Source of the DNA: CAZYBG01 sp964645155
GTDB taxonomy: Bacteria > Pseudomonadota > Alphaproteobacteria > Rhodobacterales > Rhodobacteraceae
DNA: 64,000 nucleotides
Assembly (NCBI GenBank): GCA_964645155.1
Contig: CAZYBG010000003.1
Span: 18,090-82,089 of the forward strand
Direction: 5' to 3'
The position numbers were made by a program, and so were the translations under genes. Numbering within the stretch: the first letter of the stretch is position 1; each line of letters opens with the position of its first letter. The notes under the pieces were generated by a model. It saw only the letters and a list, made by a program, of their open reading frames with translations, ran no database searches and had not been told where the DNA came from. This document shows, one piece after another, positions 15,908 through 24,261 of the stretch.

Positions 15908-16989
15908 CTGACGAACGCAGCAGCGCCGAGATCGAACGCGAGATCGAGGCCGAACGTGGCGCCCTGGCCGGAACGCTCCGCGACATCCGCGAGAGCGTTT
16001 CGGTGGAAGCGGCGGTCCAGCGGATCGCCGAGAGCCTGCGCAGCAACAGCGGCGAGATCGCCGGGGCGGTGGGCCGCCAGGTGCGGGCCAACCCGCTCGG
16101 CGTCGCGCTCACGGGCATCGGGCTCGCATGGCTGATGATGGGGCCTCACACCCCGGATGCCGGCCGCGGAATGTCGGCGTCGGGCCGGCGCTTTGACGAT
16201 GACGACGATGACGACTGGGCCGTCGGCCGCTCGGACGTGGCCGACCGGGGCGCCTACCGGCCTTCGCCCGGCCTTGGCTTCGAAGACAGCATGTATGCCG
16301 GCGAAGAGCTGGGCGGCATGGATGCCGGGGCCCGGGACGGCGACGAGGCCGACCAGGGCAACGGCAGCACCGGGGCCGGCTGGACCGGGTCGGGCGCCGG
16401 CAGCGCCGCCCGGCGTCTGCGCTCGCGCAGCGCCGATCTGCGCAGCCGCATGCAGCACGGTCTCGAGGACCTCTCGGGCGCGGCGCGCGAGCGGGTGCTC
16501 GCCGCGCGGCGGGCGGCCGTCCATGCCCGGCAGCGGGCCGAAAGCATCGCGCGCCGCGGCACCCGGCGGGCGGCCGGCTTCTACCACGAGGCGCCGCTGG
16601 TATCGGGCGCGGTCGCGATGGCAGTCGGCGCGGCGGTCGGCGCGCTTCTGCCCCGGACGCGAACCGAGGACGACCTGATGGGCGCCGAGTCGGACCGGTT
16701 GATGGACGAGGCCCGGCGCATCTACGACGAGGAGAAGTCGCGGCTGGCGGATGCGGGTCGGGCCGTCGTCGAGACCGGGCGCGAAGCCGCGGGCGAGATC
16801 GCCGACGCGGCCGGCAAGGCGCTGACATCGGCCGGCCAGCGGATGGACGATCGCGAGCCGGGGCAGACCGGCAGCGATGATGGAACAGATGGAAGCGGGA
16901 TGGACCGTCCGCCGCCGGACGAGCCCGATCGCGACCTGCCGGGCACGATGCCTCCGATGCGCGGACCTTCGGGGCGCAGCATCGGCTGA
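15904..16989 (+). CDS. DUF3618-domain membrane protein
   Basis: A 361-residue protein. The N-terminal ~80 residues are the DUF3618 module (SSAEIEREIEAERGALAGTL, then a glycine-rich hydrophobic segment GVALTGIGLAWLMMG). A low-complexity linker follows with a run of seven aspartates (98-104), then an Arg/Ala-rich helix, a second hydrophobic segment (about 232-250, SGAVAMAVGAAVGALLP) and an acidic, Pro/Gly-rich tail. It is longer than most DUF3618 proteins because of the linker and tail. It is coupled to the holin-family gene and followed by a strong hairpin. The role is unknown; its promoter suggests stress induction. Confidence 0.78.
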   Translation: MTDERSSAEIEREIEAERGALAGTLRDIRESVSVEAAVQRIAESLRSNSGEIAGAVGRQVRANPLGVALTGIGLAWLMMGPHTPDAGRGMSASGRRFDDDDDDDWAVGRSDVADRGAYRPSPGLGFEDSMYAGEELGGMDAGARDGDEADQGNGSTGAGWTGSGAGSAARRLRSRSADLRSRMQHGLEDLSGAARERVLAARRAAVHARQRAESIARRGTRRAAGFYHEAPLVSGAVAMAVGAAVGALLPRTRTEDDLMGAESDRLMDEARRIYDEEKSRLADAGRAVVETGREAAGEIADAAGKALTSAGQRMDDREPGQTGSDDGTDGSGMDRPPPDEPDRDLPGTMPPMRGPSGRSIG

Positions 16990-17029
16990 CCGGCGCCCGG
17001 CGCAGGCACGGACGACGACGTGAAGCAAC

Positions 17030-17062
17030 GAACGCCTCCGGCCCCGGCCGGAGGCGTTCTTC
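17030..17062 (+). terminator. Rho-independent terminator of the DUF3618 operon
   Basis: A 14-bp perfect inverted repeat (GAACGCCTCCGGCC at 17030-17043, GGCCGGAGGCGTTC at 17046-17059) follows the DUF3618 stop by 40 bp and is followed by TTCCG. It may also serve the convergent VOC gene. Confidence 0.75.
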
Positions 17063-17083
17063 CGTCGAAGCAATGCCGCAGGG

Positions 17084-17485
17084 TCAGCGCTCCTCGGGCT
17101 CCAGTTCGGGTCCCAGCACGACCGCCTCGATCCGGTTGCCCTCGGGGTCGCGGACGAAGGCGGCATAGTAGTCGGACCCGTATTCGGGCCTGAGGCCGGG
17201 CGCCCCGTCATCGGCGCCCCCGGCGCCCAGCGCCGCGTCGTGGAACGCGCGGACCGCTGCCCGCGAAGGCGCGCGAAACGCATGGTGCGTCTGCGACGGC
17301 GCGTTGGGAACGTCGACGGCGCTGATCAGGGTGAAGTCGTCGCGGCCGTCGCGCTGGAAGCTCGCGGTGCGGCCATTGGCCTCGCCCGGCACGATCCCGA
17401 GCGGCCGGAACGCGGCCTCGTAGAAGCGCCGGGCGCGGTCGAGGTCCGTCACCGCGAGCGTCACATGGTCGATCATCGAAGTCAT
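17084..17485 (-). CDS. VOC (glyoxalase/bleomycin-resistance) superfamily protein
   Basis: A 133-residue protein with the two beta-alpha-beta-beta-beta modules of the vicinal-oxygen-chelate fold. It starts SMIDHVTLAVTDLDRARRFYEA and ends YYAAFVRDPEGNRIEAVV. His6 and the C-terminal Glu in GNRIEAV are typical metal-ligand positions. Members include glyoxalase I, dioxygenases and drug-binding proteins; the substrate cannot be told. Start chosen at 17485; an internal ATG at 17476 is equally possible. It is divergent from the catalase operon. Confidence 0.8.
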   Translation of the reverse strand: MTSMIDHVTLAVTDLDRARRFYEAAFRPLGIVPGEANGRTASFQRDGRDDFTLISAVDVPNAPSQTHHAFRAPSRAAVRAFHDAALGAGGADDGAPGLRPEYGSDYYAAFVRDPEGNRIEAVVLGPELEPEER

Positions 17486-17665
17486 GGCAGGGTTCCCTTC
17501 CTGGCGTCGGGCAGGGGCGCGCCCGGGCCCCTCTCTGCGGCCGTCGCGGGCTTGGTTCGATCCGGGCCTGTCTCAACCGGCGAGGCGGGCAGACGTTCCC
17601 GAGCGGCCCTCGGCGCGCGGCCGGGCGCGACCCCGGCTTCCGCCCGGCGGGATGGGCCGCAAGGG

Positions 17666-17690
17666 GGAACATGTGCCGCCCTGCCCGGTT
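17666..17690 (+). promoter_or_regulatory. EcfG-type promoter of katN (GGAAC-N16-GGTT)
   Basis: GGAAC at 17666-17670 and GGTT at 17687-17690 with a 16-bp spacer, ending 32 bp before the katN start. Manganese catalases are known general stress targets in other alphaproteobacteria. Confidence 0.65.
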
Positions 17691-17722
17691 GCAGGGCCTC
17701 CCGGCAAGACAGAGGAGCCGAC

Positions 17723-18559
17723 ATGTTCCACCATTCTTCGAAACTTCAGTACGAGGTGCGGGTCGACCGCCCGAACCCCGTCTTCGCCAAGTGCCTCCAG
17801 CAGGCCATCGGCGGGATCGAGGGCGAGATCCGCGTGGCCATGCAGTACTTCTTCCAGGCGATGGGCGCGCACGGCGACGCCCGGTACCGCGACATGCTGA
17901 TGATGACCGCGACCGAAGAACTGTCGCATATCGAGTTCCTCGGCCACGCCGTTGCACTGAACCTCGACGGTGCGCCGGTGTCGATGCAGGACGAGGCCGC
18001 GCAGGACCCCGTCGTTCATGCGATCCTCGGCGGCATGAACCCGCGGCATCTCCTGTCCGCCGGCCTCGCGGCGATGCCGGTCAACGCGAACGGGGTGCCG
18101 TTCGACATGAGCCATGTCTATGCCACCGGCAACATCGGTGCCGACATGCTGGCCAACGCCACCGCCGAGGCCGGTGGCCGCGTCCTCGCCAGCCGGCTCT
18201 ACAACATGACTGACGATGCCGGCATGAAGGACATGCTGTCGTTCCTGATCGCGCGCGACACGATGCACCAGCAGCAATGGCTCGCCGTGCTGGAGGAGCT
18301 GGGCGGTTGGCAGGCGCAGCTGCCGATCCCGAACGCGACGCCGCCCGAGCACGAGGCGACCGAGCACAGCTACTACTTCCTGAACACCTCGCTCGACGCG
18401 CCGACGCCCGAGGGCCGCTGGACCTCGGGGCCGTCGCTCGACGGGCGGGCGGAGTTCTCGGTGCGCGAGCGGGTGGAACCGCTGGGGCAGCAGGCGAGCC
18501 TCGGCCACGCCCGGCCGCAATCCGGGGCGCAACGCGAGCAGATCGGAAAGGGAGCATGA
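17723..18559 (+). CDS. katN: Manganese (non-haem) catalase
   Basis: A 278-residue ferritin-like protein of the manganese catalase family. The first half-site carries Glu35 in GIEGEIRVAMQYFFQA and TEELSHIE (Glu66, His69). The second is supplied by the ANATAEAGGRVLASRLYN helix and DTMHQQQW. It dismutates hydrogen peroxide to water and oxygen through a dimanganese centre in the cytoplasm. Start ATG at 17723 has AGAGGAG upstream. It is coupled by ATGA to a small DUF2934 gene and has an EcfG-type promoter, which fits a stress-protection role. The length is close to the family's usual 280-300 residues. Confidence 0.9.
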   Translation: MFHHSSKLQYEVRVDRPNPVFAKCLQQAIGGIEGEIRVAMQYFFQAMGAHGDARYRDMLMMTATEELSHIEFLGHAVALNLDGAPVSMQDEAAQDPVVHAILGGMNPRHLLSAGLAAMPVNANGVPFDMSHVYATGNIGADMLANATAEAGGRVLASRLYNMTDDAGMKDMLSFLIARDTMHQQQWLAVLEELGGWQAQLPIPNATPPEHEATEHSYYFLNTSLDAPTPEGRWTSGPSLDGRAEFSVRERVEPLGQQASLGHARPQSGAQREQIGKGA

Positions 18560-18786
18560 AGATGGACGAGATCGACCGCGAGGAGCATGTCCGCCGGCGC
18601 GCCTATCAACTCTGGGAGCAGGAGGGCCGGCCCGAAGGCCGCGACACCGCGCACTGGAGCCAGGCCGAGGCCGAACTCGAGGTCGCGCCGGTGCGCGGCG
18701 ACGGTGTCGCCGGCGATGGCGCGGACAACTCTGGCACCCGCCCGTCGCGGGCGCCAGCGCGGAACGCGCGTCGGGCCGAAGCCTGA
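18556..18786 (+). CDS. DUF2934 small protein
   Basis: A 76-residue protein beginning with the DUF2934 signature: HVRRRAYQLWEQEGRPEG followed by HWSQAEAELE. The rest is a disordered Ala/Arg/Gly tail. Start ATG overlaps the katN stop (ATGA), with AAAGGGAG upstream. The family is widespread in proteobacteria near stress genes but has no known function. The coupling to catalase suggests a stress-related accessory role. Confidence 0.75.
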   Translation: MKMDEIDREEHVRRRAYQLWEQEGRPEGRDTAHWSQAEAELEVAPVRGDGVAGDGADNSGTRPSRAPARNARRAEA

Positions 18787-18924
18787 AAGCGCCACCGCCT
18801 GCCCCGAAGCACATGCAGGCAGGGCAGGCGACCGGCCGTCGGGCGCAACCGGACCGCTGGCCCCCGGGACAATCCCGGGATCATCCGGTGGGCATGGCCG
18901 CGCCGCTGCGCCGGACGCGCGACC

Positions 18925-19920
18925 TCATTCGGCCGCGGTCGGCGCGGCGCGGTCCGGCGGCCCGTCGCGGTAGAGCGCGAACCAGGCCGCCGTTTCGGCC
19001 AGGCCACGGTCGAGCGGCACGAGGGGCTGCCAGCCGAGGCAGTGCCGCGCCCGCGAGATATCGGGCCGCCGGCGCCGGGGGTCGTCGGCCGGCAGCGGCC
19101 GGAACAGGATTTCGGACCGTGTCGGGATCATGCGCTGCACCATCCGCGCCAGGTCGAGAACGGTCACCTCGACCGGGTTGCCGAGATTGACCGGTCCGGG
19201 CGGGCGCTCCTCCACCTCCATGAGGGCGAGGAGCCCGCGCACCAGGTCGGAAACATAGCAGAACGACCGCGTCTGCCGCCCGTCGCCGTAGACGGTGAGA
19301 GGCCGGCCATCCAGCGCCTGCACGATCAGGTTCGAGACGATGCGCCCGTCGTCCGGCCGCATCCTGGGCCCGTAGGTGTTGAAGATCCGCGCCACCCGGA
19401 CATCGACATTGCCGGCGCGCAGGTAGTCGAAGCACAGCGTCTCGGCCGCGCGCTTGCCTTCGTCGTAACAGGCCCGTGTCCCGATCGGGTTGACATGGCC
19501 CCAGTAGTCCTCTGCCTGCGGATGCTGCTCGGGGTCGCCGTAGACCTCGCTCGTCGAGGCCTGCACGTACCGTGCGCCGTGCCGCCCGGCGAGTTCCAGG
19601 AGCCGCCCGGTTCCCACCACGTTGGTCATCATCGTGCGGATCGGCTCGGCCTGATAGTGCGGCGGGGAGGCCGGCGAGGCGAGGTTGTAGAGAAAGTCGA
19701 TCCGCTCGGCCGGAAGGGCGTCGGTCGCGACATCAGCGCGCCAGAGGCGGAAGTTCCGGTCGTTCCGGAGCGGCCCGACATTGGCGGGGCGGCCGGTCTG
19801 GAAGCTGTCGACGCAGATCACGCGATGGCCGCGGGCGAGGAGCGCATCGCACAGATGCGATCCGACAAAGCCCGCACCGCCCGCGACGAGGGCGGTCTTC
19901 GGGAAGGACGCGACATTCAT
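18925..19920 (-). CDS. NAD-dependent epimerase/dehydratase, UDP-glucuronate decarboxylase-like
   Basis: A 331-residue extended SDR enzyme. The NAD-binding motif GGAGFVGSHL is at residues 14-23 and the catalytic Tyr152/Lys156 lie in CYDEGKRAAETLCFDY. The phrases YNLASPASPPHYQ and RVARIFNTYGPRM are diagnostic of UDP-glucuronate decarboxylase (UXS), which makes UDP-xylose from UDP-glucuronate. It is the last gene of the seven-gene minus-strand glycan operon (ATGA overlap with the CgeB-like gene). UDP-xylose is thus a likely donor for one of the neighbouring glycosyltransferases. Confidence 0.85.
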   Translation of the reverse strand: MNVASFPKTALVAGGAGFVGSHLCDALLARGHRVICVDSFQTGRPANVGPLRNDRNFRLWRADVATDALPAERIDFLYNLASPASPPHYQAEPIRTMMTNVVGTGRLLELAGRHGARYVQASTSEVYGDPEQHPQAEDYWGHVNPIGTRACYDEGKRAAETLCFDYLRAGNVDVRVARIFNTYGPRMRPDDGRIVSNLIVQALDGRPLTVYGDGRQTRSFCYVSDLVRGLLALMEVEERPPGPVNLGNPVEVTVLDLARMVQRMIPTRSEILFRPLPADDPRRRRPDISRARHCLGWQPLVPLDRGLAETAAWFALYRDGPPDRAAPTAAE

Positions 19921-20999
19921 GGTGTGACCTCCGTTGCAGTCGGGATACGGGCGAGCGCCACCGCAAGCTCCTCGGCACGCGCCGGTCCGGTATGTCGCGA
20001 CAGAACGATGGCGCGCGCGCGGGCCGCCATGCGCCGGCGCTCCGCCTCGGGCATCGCAAGTGCGGCGACGACGTCGTCGCCGCTGTCGGCGATGGCGATC
20101 GCCTCGCCTTCCGGAAAGAGGTCAGCAAGTCCGTTCCAACGGTCCGACAGGACGGGCGTTCCGCAGGCTGCGGCCTCGAACAGCCGGACCGACGGCGCGT
20201 GCCCCGACCGGCGCATCGCCGCACGGGTCAGGTTCAGCGTGAAGCGCTGTCGGCCGTAGAAGGCGGCATGCTCGGCCGGCGGCAGATGCTCGATCCGCTC
20301 GACATTCGGCGGCCAGGCGATGCCTTCGGGATATTGCGCGCCGGCGACGACGAAGCGCGCCTGCGGCATCCGGCGCGCCGGATCGAGGAGCAGCGCCTCG
20401 AGCCCCGGCTGCCGGTCGGCACTGTAGGTGCCGAGGTAACCCAGATCCCACGACGGCACGAGCCCCTCCGGCCGGTAGAGATCGGGATCGACCGCGCAGA
20501 AGAGCGCCTCGGCGCGCCGCGCGCCGAGGCGCTCCAGCGTCTTCAGCGCGGCCCCGCCGGCGAACGAGAGGTAGAGGTCGAACGCGGCAAGCTGCCGCGG
20601 CAGGAGGTGGCTCGAGCCGCCGGCCGCGAGCTGTTCGAGCGTCACCGGCGTGTCGATGTCGTAGAACACCAGCCGCGCCGGGCGCTCCCGGATCAGCAGG
20701 TCGATCAGCGCCGCGCCCTCGGGCACGCAGGAGCCGACGATCACCGCGTCGGCCCGCCGCAGCCGGGGGCGGAAAGCGGCGAGCCCGCCCAAATCGTCGT
20801 AGAGCGCGAAGTCGCAGAAGTCCGGCCGCGGCAGGTCGCGGTGCGCGGCGTACCAGGGCTGGTCGCGCTCCAGGAACAGCACCCGGTGGCCCCCGGCGGC
20901 GAGGCCGCGCAGCAGCGCGCGCCAGGTCGTGGCATGGCCATTGCCCCACGACGACGAGAGCGACAGGCCGAAGACCACGATGTCGAGCGGGCGAGTCAT
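19917..20999 (-). CDS. CgeB-like glycosyltransferase (copy 3 of three in tandem)
   Basis: A 360-residue GT-B enzyme of the CgeB/DUF3880 type: N-terminal VVFGLSLSSSWGNGHATTW, middle FYDIDTPVTLEQL, and a C-terminal donor-binding block PSVRLFEAAACGTPVLSD. It shares the motif order (N-terminal SSSWGNGHA / SSYWNGAAT / SDWNHGNAH; C-terminal R-x-FEA-x-A-x-G) with the two genes upstream in the operon. CgeB was first described as a Bacillus spore-coat maturation protein; relatives here are probable glycan-building transferases. Both ends overlap neighbours by 4 bp. Confidence 0.82.
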   Translation of the reverse strand: MTRPLDIVVFGLSLSSSWGNGHATTWRALLRGLAAGGHRVLFLERDQPWYAAHRDLPRPDFCDFALYDDLGGLAAFRPRLRRADAVIVGSCVPEGAALIDLLIRERPARLVFYDIDTPVTLEQLAAGGSSHLLPRQLAAFDLYLSFAGGAALKTLERLGARRAEALFCAVDPDLYRPEGLVPSWDLGYLGTYSADRQPGLEALLLDPARRMPQARFVVAGAQYPEGIAWPPNVERIEHLPPAEHAAFYGRQRFTLNLTRAAMRRSGHAPSVRLFEAAACGTPVLSDRWNGLADLFPEGEAIAIADSGDDVVAALAMPEAERRRMAARARAIVLSRHTGPARAEELAVALARIPTATEVTP

Positions 21000-22075
21000 G
21001 CGGTCTCCCTCCGGGCAAGTATGCCGAGGCGCTCGACGACCTGTTCGGCGCGGTGGGCATAGGTGTGCTGGGCGAGCACCCGGGCGCGGGCCGCGGCGCC
21101 GATCCGCGCCGCCGCCTCGGCCGACAGGCCGGCGAGGATCTCGGCGACGTCCCGACCGTCGCGCGCGACGAGGATCTCGGCGCCCGGCTCGAGAAAGAGC
21201 GGGATCCCCTCCCAGGCGTCGGTGATCAGGCAGGCGCCGGCGCCCGCGGCCTCGAACACCCGGGTCGCGGGCGAGAAGCCGACCTCGGCCATGCTGTCGC
21301 GCGCCACGTTCAGGACCGCGCGGGGCGTGCAGTTGAAGGCGTTGTGGTCGGCCGTGCCGACATGGCCGAGCGCCAAGACATTGGCCGGCAGGCCCTCGCC
21401 CCAGCCGGACCCGCCGAGAAGGAACCGGTCGGCGGGCCTGAGGCGGGCCGGGCGGAGGAAGAACTCGGCCGCCCGCGCCTCGCGGTCCGGCAGCCGGTTC
21501 GCGAGGAACCCCAGATCGGCGGCGAACCGTGGGTTCGGGGCAACCGGGTGATGGGTGTCGGGGTCGAGCGCGTTGTAGACCGGGACGCAGTCGCGCGCGC
21601 CCAGGGCGCGGTAGCCGAGGACCACCGGCGCGCCGCCGCCATAGGTCAGGATCAGATCGAAGGCGGGAAGCTGCTGCCGGAGCGGATGCGCCGAATCGGC
21701 GCGCATCGCGGCCAGCGTCGCCGGCGCGTCGACATCCCACCAGAGCCGGAGCGCGTCGGGACGCGCCTGCGCCAGCACCGCCTCGCGCAGCCGGTCGTCC
21801 TCGAACCCGATGCCGGAGGCCACGACGACGGCGTCGGCGGCCCCGGCGCAGGCCGCGGCCGAGGCAAGACCGGCCGACGTGCCGGGCCAGACGTTGACGC
21901 GGCACCAGTCGGGCATCGCGATGTCGCGGTGCTGCCGACGCTCCCACACGTCGGGCTCGTGGAAGGTGATCTCGAAGCCGCGCGCCGCGAGGGCCCGGAG
22001 CAGGCCGCGGTAGTAGGTGGCGGCGCCGTTCCAGTACGAGGACAGCAGGCTCGAGCCGTAGAACGCGAGCTTCAT
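20996..22075 (-). CDS. CgeB-like glycosyltransferase (copy 2 of three in tandem)
   Basis: A 359-residue paralogue starting MKLAFYGSSLLSSYWNGAAT. WWDVDAPATLAAM corresponds to the FYDIDTPVTLEQL block of the next copy, and TRVFEAAGAGACLITDAW is the C-terminal donor site. ATG at 22075 overlaps the preceding stop and its stop overlaps the next start. It is probably inverting or retaining GT-B chemistry on a shared acceptor; the substrate is unknown. Similar lengths (359-369 aa) with clearly diverged sequences point to an old tandem amplification and different sugar specificities. Confidence 0.82.
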   Translation of the reverse strand: MKLAFYGSSLLSSYWNGAATYYRGLLRALAARGFEITFHEPDVWERRQHRDIAMPDWCRVNVWPGTSAGLASAAACAGAADAVVVASGIGFEDDRLREAVLAQARPDALRLWWDVDAPATLAAMRADSAHPLRQQLPAFDLILTYGGGAPVVLGYRALGARDCVPVYNALDPDTHHPVAPNPRFAADLGFLANRLPDREARAAEFFLRPARLRPADRFLLGGSGWGEGLPANVLALGHVGTADHNAFNCTPRAVLNVARDSMAEVGFSPATRVFEAAGAGACLITDAWEGIPLFLEPGAEILVARDGRDVAEILAGLSAEAAARIGAAARARVLAQHTYAHRAEQVVERLGILARRETA

Positions 22076-23181
22076 TCGGCGGCCTCCCGCACGCCGGCCC
22101 CGAGCAGGCGCAGGAGCCCGAGAAGCTGTTCGGCCCGGTGCCGGCAGGTATGGCGCGCGGCGATCGTCGCGAGACCGTTCGCGGCGAGCTCTCCGGCGAG
22201 CGACGGGTCGCCGAGCACGGCCGCAAGATGGCGCTCCATCGCGGCGCCGTCGCGGGCGATCAGGAAGTCCTTCTCAGGCCGGAACAGGCCCTCGACGTCG
22301 TCCCACGGCGCCGAGACCAGCGGTATCCCGCAGGCCAGCGCCTCGAAGACGCGGATCGTGGGGATGCCGGGCAGCGCCTCCACATAGGGCTGCCGCGGCA
22401 CGTGGACGGTGACGCGGTGGCGGGCAAATACCTCTGGCACGCAGGCATTGGCGACCCAGCCGCGATAGGCGATCCCGGCCCGGGCCAGCCGCTGCCGCAC
22501 CGCATCGGGGTAGCGCACGCCGCACACCTCGGCGGCGAGACCGAGCCGGGCGACCGGGCCGGTCAGGTAGTCCTCCAGTTCCCGCGCCCGTTCGCCGTCG
22601 CCCCAGTTGCCGATCCAGACGAGATCGCCCTTGCGCGCGATGTCGGGGCGCGGGCGGAACAGCGTGTCGTCGGCCGCCTCGTGCCAGGTGAAGACCTGCC
22701 GGCCCCAGCCGGCGGCAAGGTAGCGCTCGCGCAGCGCCTCGCCGAACGCCAGCACGGCGTCATAGCCCGAAAGGTCGAGCCCGGCGATCTCGCGGTCGGC
22801 CGAGACGGCACGATGATGGGTGTCGTGGAAGAGCAGGCGGAACCGCGCGCCCCGCGCCCGGCAGCGGCCGAGCCGGCGGACGATCGCCGGATCGGTCCAT
22901 TCGTGGACGACGACGACATCGGCCCCGGTGACGCGGTCGGCCACGTCTTCGGCGCCGTGGTGGAGTTCGGTCCGCAGGTCGGGAAACGCCCGGCCGAAGG
23001 CGACGAGCGCCGCGGCGCCGGCCTCGGCGATGAGGTTCCCGCGCGACCACGATGCGGCGGGTTCGATCGCGCGGCAGGTATGCCCCAGCGCCTGCAGCGC
23101 CCGCATGACGCCACGCTGGAAATGCGCGTTGCCGTGGTTCCAGTCAGAGACCAGCGAATGGGTGAGAAAGACGAACTGCAT
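22072..23181 (-). CDS. CgeB-like glycosyltransferase (copy 1 of three in tandem)
   Basis: A 369-residue paralogue starting MQFVFLTHSLVSDWNHGNAH, with LLFHDTHHRAVS in the position of the WWDVDAP/FYDIDTP block of the other copies and IRVFEALACGIPLVSAPW as the C-terminal donor-binding motif. The start lies 3 bp after the GT4 stop. The three copies in series, each coupled to the next, suggest sequential additions to one glycan. Confidence 0.82.
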   Translation of the reverse strand: MQFVFLTHSLVSDWNHGNAHFQRGVMRALQALGHTCRAIEPAASWSRGNLIAEAGAAALVAFGRAFPDLRTELHHGAEDVADRVTGADVVVVHEWTDPAIVRRLGRCRARGARFRLLFHDTHHRAVSADREIAGLDLSGYDAVLAFGEALRERYLAAGWGRQVFTWHEAADDTLFRPRPDIARKGDLVWIGNWGDGERARELEDYLTGPVARLGLAAEVCGVRYPDAVRQRLARAGIAYRGWVANACVPEVFARHRVTVHVPRQPYVEALPGIPTIRVFEALACGIPLVSAPWDDVEGLFRPEKDFLIARDGAAMERHLAAVLGDPSLAGELAANGLATIAARHTCRHRAEQLLGLLRLLGAGVREAAE

Positions 23182-23184
23182 CGG

Positions 23185-24261
23185 CTATTCCGCCGCCTGC
23201 CGGACGGTGAGCCGCCGGTAGAGGGCCAGCATGTCGTCGGCCTGCCGCTCGGGCGCGAACCGAAGTGCCCGCGCCTGCGCCGCGGCGCCGCGGCGCGCCC
23301 GCTCCTCGGGGTCGTCGGCAAGCCGGTCGAGAAGCGCGGCGAGCGCCACGGGATCGCGCGGGTCGAAGAAGGCCGCCGCCCCCTCCCACAGCTCGCGATA
23401 GGTCGGGATGTCGCTCAGCACCAGCGGGCGGCCGAGCCGCGCAGCCTCGAGGGCGGCAAGGCCGAAGGGCTCGTAGAGCGAGGGCGACACAAAGATCGCG
23501 GCCTCGCGCATGGCGGCGATCGCCGCGGCGTGCGGAACCGGCCCGAGAGCGCGTGCGGGGGCGGGGTGCAGGCGCTGGCCGTCATACGCTTCGGTGGCGC
23601 CCACGAGAGTGACCGGCACGCGGGAGAGCCGCGCCGCGGCGACGAGGACCGCGCCGTTCTTGCCGCGGTCCCACCACCGGCCGCAGGCGATGGCGCCGCG
23701 GCCGCCGCCGGGAGCGCCCGTCTCCACCCGGCTCGTGTTCGCGACCGCCGCCACGTCGGCAAGGCCGTAGACCTCGGCGGTCTCGCGGGCGTGGGCGCGG
23801 CTCGGCGCCACCACCGCGGCCGCCCGCGCCAGGCCGCGGCGCGCCAGGGCCTCGTGCCAGGCGAAGCCGGCCGGTGCCGGCCGGCCCTCGACCGCACGGA
23901 ACCAGGTCCCGAGGCACGAATGGCAGACCGCCACGATCGGCTTGCCGATCGCCAGGTCGGCCGCCTGCGTCGGCAGGTTGACCTGGACGAGATCGGGGCG
24001 GTGCATCCTGACGAGCAGCGCCAGCCAGCGTCCGACGCCGGCAAGATCGCCCGGACGGCGCGCGCGCCAGTCCAGCGGCAGATCGCCCCAGACCAGCATC
24101 CCGGCGGCCGCGGCCTCGGCGACCTGGGCGCCCGACGGGCGGGGGCCGAGGCCGGCGAAGACGATCCGGCAGCCACGATCGGCCAGTGCCCCGCCGAGAT
24201 CTATCGCGTAGCGCCAGATCCCACCGACCGCATCGACGGTCATCAGCACCGCCGTGCTCAT
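23185..24261 (-). CDS. GT4-family glycosyltransferase
   Basis: A 358-residue GT4 enzyme: N-terminal VDAVGGIWRYAIDLGGALAD, a VVAPSRAHARET segment closing the first domain, and SPSLYEPFGLAALEAARLGRPLVLSDI with the E-x(7)-E donor-binding pattern. The VGGIWRYA motif is typical of transferases acting on exported polysaccharides. ATG at 24261 overlaps the stop of the glycosidase-epimerase gene by 4 bp. Substrate unknown. Confidence 0.87.
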   Translation of the reverse strand: MSTAVLMTVDAVGGIWRYAIDLGGALADRGCRIVFAGLGPRPSGAQVAEAAAAGMLVWGDLPLDWRARRPGDLAGVGRWLALLVRMHRPDLVQVNLPTQAADLAIGKPIVAVCHSCLGTWFRAVEGRPAPAGFAWHEALARRGLARAAAVVAPSRAHARETAEVYGLADVAAVANTSRVETGAPGGGRGAIACGRWWDRGKNGAVLVAAARLSRVPVTLVGATEAYDGQRLHPAPARALGPVPHAAAIAAMREAAIFVSPSLYEPFGLAALEAARLGRPLVLSDIPTYRELWEGAAAFFDPRDPVALAALLDRLADDPEERARRGAAAQARALRFAPERQADDMLALYRRLTVRQAAE

